In this document: positions 14,206 through 20,184 of the stretch, piece by piece
Numbering within the stretch: the stretch's first letter is position 1
How the letters are laid out: every line of letters starts with the position of its first letter
Source: JBGFRR01 sp041695045
GTDB taxonomy: Bacteria; Bacteroidota; Ignavibacteria; UBA10030
Direction of reading: 5' to 3'
Assembly (NCBI GenBank): GCA_041695045.1
Contig: JBGFRR010000049.1
Span: forward strand, 1-20,184
Length of the DNA: 20,184 nt
Program-made: the position numbers and the translations under genes
Notes under the pieces: generated by a model
Told to the model about the DNA's origin: nothing
The model's database searches: none
Seen by the model: the letters and a program-made list of their open reading frames with translations, nothing else

Positions 14206-16913
14206 CAGTTCCTCGGAGCGGGCGCCGCTGTGTCGCGTCCGAGCATGGCACGCCGCGCGTCTAACTCAAGCCGCCGGTCGCGGATGAATTCCTCTACGCC
14301 GGGCACTGTGGCATAGTCGGTGCGAATTTTGTCGAGCAGTGCCGAGGCCTCGTCGAACATATCACGCGCCGCATAGGTCTGTAAAAGAATGATGTAGGGA
14401 TTATCGAGCGAGATTTCCTCGCGCGGCCCTAACGCAACGAGAGGCTTCAGTTCTTCGATCACTTCATCGGTGTATTCGATGAAGCGCTCCTTGTTGCCGG
14501 CAAACTCATAGTAGTTCGCGACGTTGAACTTCATCCGGTAGTCCATCGGCAGGACGCGGCGCGGGATCAAGTGCTCCATCCGGTCGAGCACCTCGGTGAC
14601 CTTCTCCGGCTGGTTGAGGGCGTTGAGGTCGTAGATGGCCAAGGAGAGAAACACCCCGCGGTAGTTGACCATCATGCGACGCGCGTCGTCGTCGTAATAC
14701 ACGGTGCTGTCGCGCAGGCCGCGCCAGAGAAACCCAACGGCGGGTTCTTTGACCGGCTCATCGCGGTCGGTGAAGAGTTGCGCGCGCATCCGTTCATAGT
14801 TCAGGTTCGACCAGAACGATGCGCCGCGCTTCGGCGTGAGCTTAAACGCCAATCCATCCCACTGCAAATAATCCCGCAGCCCGATCTTTCCATCATCGGA
14901 GACCGTCATGGCAAAATAGATCGGTCGCTGCCAGTTGAACGTGCGGACGATGTCGTACACCATCACGTCCTGCACGCGCAAACCGCGTACATTGCCGAAT
15001 TGCAGCGTATGGTCCATCCGGAAGCTGATAGCCTTGCGGTGAATGACCGCGGTGTCCTGAACGTCGTACATGCGAATCACCTCATCCGGCACAGGCAGTT
15101 CACGCGTGCTCGACTCGTACGGGAAGAGCGGCTGGATGTTCTCGATCATTGCATCCGTCAAACTGATCGGCACTTTCTTTGCGCCGTGCGGCTCGTTGTG
15201 CTTCAGCTGCCGGATGTACCAGTTGGTGTTCAAAAGACTCAGATTCACCACGCGAACGTCTCGGCGGATGCCTTCGACATCCTGCAAGTACCAGAGCGGG
15301 AACGTGTCGTTATCGCCGTTGGTGAAGAGAATAGCGTCCGGCTCACAGCTTTGGAGCAGGTTGTAGGAATAATCGTAGGCCACGTAGTTGCCGCGCCGGT
15401 CTGCTTCATGGAAATTTTTCATCAGCATGTTGACCGGAACAAGCCCGACCGCAAGACCGAACACGCCAAAGACGGCATAATTCTGCTTGGCAACGTCGGT
15501 GATCTTTTCACGCACGAAATCGGTCAGTGCGAGCACACCCATCCCCACCCACATCGAGAACACGAAGAACGAGCCGACGTAGAAGTAATCGCGTTCCCTC
15601 GGCTGGGGTTCCTGCATGTTGAAGTACACGACGAGCACCACACCCATCATGAGGAAAAACGTCGTTGCAACAAACGCCATCTTCTTGTCTCTGCGCCAGT
15701 GATACGAGAGACCGAGCAGGCCGAGTAAAAACGGAATGCCGTACAGTCGACGCCAATCGACCCCCGCTTCTTTCCAATCCCCCTCCATGCCGATGTAATT
15801 CCAGCCGAGATAGCGGAGATACATGTGGTTCAACTGATAACGCCAGAAGTAGTCGACGTCGCTCGCGTATTTTTGGAAGCGGCTGACCTGTTCGGGCTCG
15901 GTGCTCCAGCGTCGCTGGATGAGCGGCGCTGTGCCGTACTGTTCGCGGTTGAGGTACGATACGAGTCGTTCGAGGTTGCTGGGATCGTTCTGGTTCATCG
16001 GCGGATCGGCGTTCGCGCGGATGATGACCATCGTGTAGGTCGAATAGCCGAGCACGATGAGCACGAAGGACAGCAGCGCGACGTTGAGCACGCGCTGGTT
16101 TGTCCGGATCGAATAGTAGATGCCGTAGACCGCGCCGACGACGGCCGCAATCGGAATCAGCGTGAAGATGATGCTTCGGTTGCCTCCCCATTCACCGTCG
16201 AGCAGCGAAGGGAACCACTTCACAACACCGGGATAGATGACACTGAAGACGAGAACAGCCACAACACCGAATTTGAAGAACGATTCAATCGAAAACTCAT
16301 AATGCCGGAAGTAGAACAGCAGCATGACCGTAAACAGGACGAGGATGGCGAGCAGGTGCACACCGACCGACAGGCCGACGAGGTACGCAATCAAGAGCAG
16401 ATACACGTCGCTGCGCTCCCGACCGGCACGCTCGTACCAACGCATCCCAAGCCAGAAAATAGCGCTGACGAACAACATGCTCAGACCGTACACTTCCGCC
16501 TCGACAGCACTGAACCAGAACGTCTTGCTGAACGTCAACGACAGCGCTCCGACGGCCGCTGAGCCGTACAGCATGACGCGATCAATCAGCGTGGAAGGCT
16601 TGCGGCGCCACATCATCATGAATCGAACGGAAATCAGATAGAGGAACATCGCGGTGAGTGCGCTCGCCAGTGCGGAGACGAAGTGCATTCGCACGGCAAT
16701 GTCCTCGGCAAAGGGAACCATCCCAAAGACTCTTGCAATCAGCAGGAAGAACGGCGCGCCCGGTGGATGCGGCACTTGCAACAGATATGCGGCCGCGGCA
16801 TACTCACCGACGTCCCAGAATACCACGGTAGGCGAGAGCGTGATGACGTACGTGATGAGCGAGACGGCAAAGATTCCAATCCCGACGATGCGGTTAATCT
16901 TCTGATGTTCCAT
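14205..16913 (-). CDS. DUF2723 multipass membrane protein (probable protein O-glycosyltransferase type)
   Basis: A large membrane protein of 902 residues. The start is ATG 16913, with GAGG 5 bases upstream; a frame open to 16985 adds residues with no start signal. TM1 (about 9-27) is followed by the DUF2723 signature 'SPTVVFWDVGEYAAAAYLLQVPHPPGAPFF' (27-56), with Asp34 and Glu37 like the acidic pair of PMT-type GT-C glycosyltransferases. About ten to twelve membrane segments run to near residue 500. A soluble part follows, containing 'DAILFTNGDNDTFPLWYLQDVEGIRRDVRVVNLSLLNT', and ends in a helical, TPR-like region. The family has been proposed as protein O-mannosyltransferases of Bacteroidota (CAZy GT117, as I recall). 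The neighbouring methyltransferase and GT4 genes fit glycosylation of exported proteins. Its own sugar donor is unknown. Confidence 0.88.
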   Translation of the reverse strand: MEHQKINRIVGIGIFAVSLITYVITLSPTVVFWDVGEYAAAAYLLQVPHPPGAPFFLLIARVFGMVPFAEDIAVRMHFVSALASALTAMFLYLISVRFMMMWRRKPSTLIDRVMLYGSAAVGALSLTFSKTFWFSAVEAEVYGLSMLFVSAIFWLGMRWYERAGRERSDVYLLLIAYLVGLSVGVHLLAILVLFTVMLLFYFRHYEFSIESFFKFGVVAVLVFSVIYPGVVKWFPSLLDGEWGGNRSIIFTLIPIAAVVGAVYGIYYSIRTNQRVLNVALLSFVLIVLGYSTYTMVIIRANADPPMNQNDPSNLERLVSYLNREQYGTAPLIQRRWSTEPEQVSRFQKYASDVDYFWRYQLNHMYLRYLGWNYIGMEGDWKEAGVDWRRLYGIPFLLGLLGLSYHWRRDKKMAFVATTFFLMMGVVLVVYFNMQEPQPRERDYFYVGSFFVFSMWVGMGVLALTDFVREKITDVAKQNYAVFGVFGLAVGLVPVNMLMKNFHEADRRGNYVAYDYSYNLLQSCEPDAILFTNGDNDTFPLWYLQDVEGIRRDVRVVNLSLLNTNWYIRQLKHNEPHGAKKVPISLTDAMIENIQPLFPYESSTRELPVPDEVIRMYDVQDTAVIHRKAISFRMDHTLQFGNVRGLRVQDVMVYDIVRTFNWQRPIYFAMTVSDDGKIGLRDYLQWDGLAFKLTPKRGASFWSNLNYERMRAQLFTDRDEPVKEPAVGFLWRGLRDSTVYYDDDARRMMVNYRGVFLSLAIYDLNALNQPEKVTEVLDRMEHLIPRRVLPMDYRMKFNVANYYEFAGNKERFIEYTDEVIEELKPLVALGPREEISLDNPYIILLQTYAARDMFDEASALLDKIRTDYATVPGVEEFIRDRRLELDARRAMLGRDTAAPAPRN

Positions 16914-16950
16914 GCATTCCTCAAGTTCTCCGTGAAGACAAAGCAGGCTC

Positions 16951-16979
16951 AATCTATGACGAAATGCCCCGAACTGCAA
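16951..16979 (-). promoter_or_regulatory. Possible promoter for the DUF2723 operon
   Basis: On the minus strand TTGCAG (16979-16974) and TAGATT (16956-16951) are separated by 17 bases, in the 81-base gap after hemW. The predicted start near 16944 gives a leader of about 30 bases with the GAGG site before ATG 16913. The -35 is weak (3 of 6). Confidence 0.35.
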
Positions 16980-16994
16980 GATCAAACAGTGTGC

Positions 16995-18140
16995 TTATGC
17001 TAAGAGGGCTGAGATCTCGTCGCACAGGGGATAGCCTTTTTTCGTGAGGCGAAGTCGGCCGGACTCCACCACGGCAAGTCCTTCGTTCAGCAAGTCGTCG
17101 ATCGTACGCCGGCGTTCGGCGAGGAGGTCCGTTCTGTAGCGATGCAGAAAACCAGCCACATCGATTCCCTCACTTCGTACTCCGAGGAAGACCTCTTCCT
17201 CGCGCAGTTGTTCCTCGGAGAGCTGCTCTTCGCCGGCGACGGGCAATGTACCGTCTTCTAACCGTTCCGCGTATCCGACAACGTTGGCAAGATTCCACCA
17301 GCGTCGCCCACTCCAGTACGAATGCGCCGACGGACCGAAGCCGATGTAATCGCTGTGGTTCCAATAATTCCTATTGTGGCGGGATGCAAAACCGGGGCGC
17401 GCAAAGTTCGAGATTTCATACTGTTCATAGCCGTGTGCCGCAAGAACGTCGATGGTAAACTCGTACAGCTCCGCATCCTGCTCGGCACTCAGCGTGGAAA
17501 CCTGTTTCGATTGCACCATGCGATAGAGGGGAGTGTTGGGTTCGACGATGAGACTGTAGGCGGAAATGTGTGTCGGCTGCAAAGCTATGGCGTGTTCGAG
17601 GTTCGACGCCCATCGCTCCCGCGTCTGCGACGGAAGGGCGAAGATGAGGTCGAGACTCACGTTCTCAAAACCCGCACGGAACGCATCCCGCACACATTGC
17701 TTCGCCTGCTCTGCCGAGTGAATGCGGCTGAGAAACTTCAGGTCGTCCTCATGGAACGATTGAACCCCGACGCTCAGCCGGTTGATACCTGCAACACGGA
17801 ATGCTTGAAGCTTCTCGACATCGACCGTTCCTGGGTTCGTTTCGAGCGTCACCTCGGCATCTCGCTTCACCATGAACCGCTTCGCAAGCTTTTCCATGAT
17901 CGTGCCAATGGCTGATGGAGCGAGAAGCGACGGCGTACCACCGCCGAAGAAGATCGTTTCGTAGGTCGATTGGAATTTCGAGTCAGCGGCGCGCAGCTCG
18001 ATCTCCCGCTCCAGCGCGCGAAGAAACCGCTCGATGATCGCTTTGTATTTCTGCCGCGGCTCATTCGGGGCGATCGAATAAAAGTCGCAGTAGATACACT
18101 TGTGTTCACAGAATGGAATATGGAGATAGAGACTTGCCAT
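16995..18140 (-). CDS. hemW: Radical SAM protein HemW (heme chaperone, coproporphyrinogen oxidase-like)
   Basis: HemW is a radical SAM protein once annotated as oxygen-independent coproporphyrinogen III oxidase; it is now thought to deliver heme. From ATG 18140 it has 381 residues and begins MASLYLHIPFCEHKCIYCDF, with the CxxxCxxC iron-sulfur motif at Cys11, Cys15 and Cys18. Other HemW/HemN-type blocks are 'TIFFGGGTPSLL', 'EVTLETNPGTVD', 'NRLSVGVQSF', 'VSLDLIFALPSQT', 'HISAYSLIVEPNTPL' and 'YEISNFARPGFASRHNRNYW'. The family normally starts just before the 'lYiHIPFC' block, which favours ATG 18140 over TTG 18170. The CxxxCxxC is not followed by the extra Cys of true HemN. No Shine-Dalgarno sequence is seen; a strong hairpin occupies the leader. 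Confidence 0.92.
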   Translation of the reverse strand: MASLYLHIPFCEHKCIYCDFYSIAPNEPRQKYKAIIERFLRALEREIELRAADSKFQSTYETIFFGGGTPSLLAPSAIGTIMEKLAKRFMVKRDAEVTLETNPGTVDVEKLQAFRVAGINRLSVGVQSFHEDDLKFLSRIHSAEQAKQCVRDAFRAGFENVSLDLIFALPSQTRERWASNLEHAIALQPTHISAYSLIVEPNTPLYRMVQSKQVSTLSAEQDAELYEFTIDVLAAHGYEQYEISNFARPGFASRHNRNYWNHSDYIGFGPSAHSYWSGRRWWNLANVVGYAERLEDGTLPVAGEEQLSEEQLREEEVFLGVRSEGIDVAGFLHRYRTDLLAERRRTIDDLLNEGLAVVESGRLRLTKKGYPLCDEISALLA

Positions 18141-18151
18141 GTGAGGTTTGG

Positions 18152-18179
18152 GGTTCGGGTTGTTCTCCAACCACGAACC
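18152..18179 (-). other. Strong hairpin between lepB and hemW
   Basis: GGTTCG-GGTTG (18152-18162), loop TTCTC (18163-18167), then CAACC-A-CGAACC (18168-18179): 11 base pairs with one bulged A. In the hemW transcript it lies right after the lepB stop and ends 11 bases before the hemW ATG (18140). It is not followed by a T run on either strand, so it is more likely a processing or translation-control element than an intrinsic terminator. Confidence 0.6.
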
Positions 18180-18185
18180 GTTTCA

Positions 18186-19121
18186 TCATCGAATCAGTGC
18201 TCCTATTCTATCCCACCGAATGCTATTCAACTTTTGCCACACGTTGCTCACCGCAACGTCCGGATCCCACGACCAGTAGACCATCAACGCTTCACCGATG
18301 AGGTTCTCCTCGGGCACAAATCCCCAGTAGCGGCTGTCAAGGCTGTTGTAGCGATTGTCTCCCATCACGAAGTAATAGTTCTGTTTGATCGTGTAGCGTT
18401 GTGCCGGTTGACCGTCGATCAACACTCGGCCGTCGGCAGCAACTTCGACCGAATGCCCCTCGCGGCGGATCAATCCCTGCCACGGGCGAACAGTCGATGC
18501 GGTCAGCGTCAGCACATCGCCGCGGCGAGGAACTACGAGCGGACCGTACGCGTCTTCCGTGAAGCCGGCTCCGCGCGGAAAGAGCCTCGAGCGGTGATGG
18601 CGGCTGTGTAGACTCGATCCGGACGTTCGCGCCTGCGGCGGGAACACCATTTCAACGCCGTTCACGAGCACGCGTGAACCGCTCACTTCCACAACATCTC
18701 CCGGCAATCCTACACAGCGTTTAATATAATTAACGTACTCCGGTGAGTCGGCATCGTCAAAGAAACCCGGATACTCGAACACCACGACATCCCCGTGCTG
18801 CACGTTCTGAAAGGCCGGCATAAAGAACGTCGGGATGGCGACGTCCGTCAGCGGGATGTGGCGCGGTGTACGAATTCCATACGCCAGCTTGTTGACGAGC
18901 AAGAAGTCGCCCACGACGAGCGTGTTCTCCATGGAGCTTGACGGAATGCGAAACGCCTCTACGACGAAGGCCTTCAACAGCAGCGCAATAAGAAGCGTCA
19001 GCAGAACAGTCCTGACGTAGCCCAGCAGCGAGCGAGTGCGCGCCCCGCTCACCATACCGGCTGTCGATTCGTCCTGCACCTGCCTTTCGGCAGCAACCGT
19101 GTCTGTTTGCTCTTGTATCAT
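18186..19121 (-). CDS. lepB: Signal peptidase I (second tandem copy)
   Basis: This membrane-bound serine protease removes signal peptides from exported proteins. Box B IPSSSMENTL carries the catalytic Ser63 and Met64, Lys134 in NYIKRCVGLPGD is the general base, and GDNRYNSLDSRYWGFVPEENLIG is box E. One membrane segment lies at about 36-58, after an unusually long cytoplasmic N-terminus of about 35 residues. I use ATG 19121 (311 residues). A GTG at 19157 is also in frame and neither has a good Shine-Dalgarno sequence. It shares the layout of the upstream paralog, including the 'FPRGA' and 'DxYGPLVVPRRG' segments, so the two probably arose by duplication. The stop is 45 bases before hemW. Confidence 0.93.
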   Translation of the reverse strand: MIQEQTDTVAAERQVQDESTAGMVSGARTRSLLGYVRTVLLTLLIALLLKAFVVEAFRIPSSSMENTLVVGDFLLVNKLAYGIRTPRHIPLTDVAIPTFFMPAFQNVQHGDVVVFEYPGFFDDADSPEYVNYIKRCVGLPGDVVEVSGSRVLVNGVEMVFPPQARTSGSSLHSRHHRSRLFPRGAGFTEDAYGPLVVPRRGDVLTLTASTVRPWQGLIRREGHSVEVAADGRVLIDGQPAQRYTIKQNYYFVMGDNRYNSLDSRYWGFVPEENLIGEALMVYWSWDPDVAVSNVWQKLNSIRWDRIGALIR

Positions 19122-19127
19122 AATAAG

Positions 19128-19193
19128 GTTGTGAGAGAGAACGGCTCTCCCGGACACCCTTCATGTTGTGAGGGAGTTTTACTCCCGAACACC
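19128..19193. repeat. Tandem imperfect hairpin repeat between the two lepB genes
   Basis: Two related units lie 37 bases apart, at 19128-19158 and 19165-19193. Both begin GTTGTGAG and end in CACC. Each contains a 5-base stem with a 5-base loop: GAGAG/CTCTC (19135-19139 with 19145-19149) and GGGAG/CTCCC (19172-19176 with 19182-19186). The loops differ (AACGG and TTTTA), and the stems differ by a paired change that keeps pairing. Confidence 0.5.
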
Positions 19194-19204
19194 TGTGCCC
19201 ATCC

Positions 19205-20095
19205 TCATCGAATCAACGTTCCGATTCTCCCCCACCGCACAGAGGCGATCTTGTCAAAGATGGAGTAGAGAGGAATCTCCGGACTCCACGACCAGTACAC
19301 TAACAGCGGCGTTCCCACCAGATTTTCTTTCGGGATGAAACCCCAGTAGCGGCTGTCGAGACTGTTGTCCCGATTGTCCCCCATGCCGAACAGATAGTCG
19401 CGCTCCACGCGATACTCGGTTGCAGGCTGACCATCGATCAGCACATCATCGCCGGAGAGGCGCACATCGTGCCCTTCGCGACGGATGAAGACTTCCCACG
19501 CGGGGAGATTCTCGCGCGAGATGGGGATGACCATGCCGCGTTTCGGAACGATAAGCGGACCGTAGTGATCCTCGTTCCATGGCGCGCCGCGTGGAAAGAT
19601 TCCCTCCGCCTGCTCACCCTGCGGGAGAATAGAGACGCGGTTGAACTTCAGATTTCTCGGCAAGGGAAGCATCGTTCCATTCACGTACACGACGCGATTG
19701 TAGATGACGATCGTATCACCGGGAAGCCCAACACAGCGCTTCAGGTAGAACGTGAACTCCTCCGGCTCAACTTCATCCCGGTATCCGGGGAACACGAACA
19801 CAATCACATCGCCACGCTGCACATCACGATACCCCGGCACGCTGAACCATGGGAGCCTGACGTTCGTGAAAGGGATATTCCTCGGCGACGTGCCGCCGTA
19901 GACGACCTTGTTGACGAACAGCAGGTCGCCCGCCATCACTTCGTTCTCCATCGAGCCGGTCGGCACCAGGAACGATGCCACAACGAAGTTGTTGAGCACC
20001 AGGAACGCACCGAGAATGATCGCCACCTCTTTGAAAAAGGCCTTCACCTTGTGCCCAAGCGGGATCTCCTGTTCCTTCTTTTCTTTCTTTCCCAT
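19205..20095 (-). CDS. lepB: Signal peptidase I (first tandem copy)
   Basis: A 296-residue signal peptidase I. A charged start (MGKKEKKEQE) leads to one membrane segment (about 22-43), then box B VPTGSMENEV with Ser48 and Met49, Lys119 in FYLKRCVGLPGD, and box E GDNRDNSLDSRYWGFIPKENLVG. All catalytic elements are intact. ATG 20095 has AGGA 6 bases upstream. Like the other copy, it ends in '..RWGRIGTLIR'. The differing segment before the catalytic Ser (FLVPTGS here, FRIPSSS in the other) may mean different substrate preference. Order of transcription is this gene, then the second lepB, then hemW. Confidence 0.95.
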   Translation of the reverse strand: MGKKEKKEQEIPLGHKVKAFFKEVAIILGAFLVLNNFVVASFLVPTGSMENEVMAGDLLFVNKVVYGGTSPRNIPFTNVRLPWFSVPGYRDVQRGDVIVFVFPGYRDEVEPEEFTFYLKRCVGLPGDTIVIYNRVVYVNGTMLPLPRNLKFNRVSILPQGEQAEGIFPRGAPWNEDHYGPLIVPKRGMVIPISRENLPAWEVFIRREGHDVRLSGDDVLIDGQPATEYRVERDYLFGMGDNRDNSLDSRYWGFIPKENLVGTPLLVYWSWSPEIPLYSIFDKIASVRWGRIGTLIR

Positions 20096-20184
20096 GAACT
20101 ATCCTTGTCAGTATTCTTGAGACCTGTTAGGCGCTTAAGAGTGAAATCTGTGTACAAAAAGTCCCGCTCTTTGGATTTTTTGAA
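20096..20184. other. Upstream region of the lepB-lepB-hemW cluster, right edge
   Basis: AT-rich DNA with no gene that I can support. It contains the AGGA ribosome site for lepB (20102-20105 region). A -35-like TTGTAC occurs on the minus strand near 20157-20152, but no -10 stands at a proper distance, so I do not call a promoter. The preceding gene lies beyond the window. Confidence 0.4.

Noticed and set aside
14571..15728. 385-codon plus-strand open frame
   Set aside because: It lies entirely antisense within the DUF2723 gene, with His/Val/Arg-rich composition typical of a shadow of GC-rich coding DNA.
16914..16985. Extended N-terminus of the DUF2723 protein
   Set aside because: GAGG before ATG 16913 and the family pattern both support the shorter protein; the extension covers the probable promoter.
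1..20184. tRNA, rRNA, CRISPR array, toxin-antitoxin or phage-defence genes
   Set aside because: I looked on both strands and saw no cloverleaf, repeated spacer pattern or defence-type domain; a dedicated scan could still find a weak one.

Overview
The window looks like a chromosomal segment from a Gram-negative bacterium of the Chlorobi / Ignavibacteria / Kapabacteria side of the FCB group. This is inferred from gene content: Kdo and LPS-export genes, a DUF2723 membrane protein, an OstA-like LptA protein much longer than the proteobacterial one, and two tandem lepB genes. No rRNA or other phylogenetic marker is present, so the placement is tentative. Most of the DNA is moderately GC-rich, with clear Shine-Dalgarno sequences before several genes and very tight gene packing.

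Layout. (1) 1-211, minus: the 5' end of an IS1634/IS4-type transposase gene that runs off the left edge. (2) 353-6051, minus: a seven-gene operon read kdsA - kdsC - unknown gene - kdsD - lptC - ostA/lptA-like - lptB. It makes Kdo (arabinose-5-phosphate isomerase, Kdo-8-P synthase, Kdo-8-P phosphatase) and supplies the inner-membrane and periplasmic parts of LPS export. Several junctions are 4-base ATGA overlaps, so translation is probably coupled. (3) 6176-9528, plus: ispE, a TonB-dependent receptor overlapping it by 4 bases, and a LOG-family protein. kdsA and ispE are divergent, with a reasonable sigma70-type promoter for each in the short gap. (4) 9746-12144, plus: two visibly AT-richer genes, an unrecognised cysteine-rich protein (perhaps a TIM-barrel) and a lipoprotein with seven Asp-box repeats. 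This pair looks like an acquired cassette. (5) 12278-16913, minus: a DUF2723 multipass protein (probable protein O-glycosyltransferase type), a SAM methyltransferase and a GT4-type glycosyltransferase in an overlapping operon. (6) 16995-20095, minus: two tandem signal peptidase I genes followed by hemW, with structured intergenic spacers.

Most of the window therefore serves the cell envelope: Kdo synthesis, LPS export, outer-membrane uptake, surface glycosylation and signal-peptide removal. The points most worth following are the unknown gene locked inside the Kdo/Lpt operon, the AT-rich two-gene cassette, the DUF2723-methyltransferase-glycosyltransferase operon, and the inverted-repeat structures between the lepB and hemW genes. 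I found no tRNA, rRNA, CRISPR array or origin, and no gene-free stretch longer than about 220 bases.
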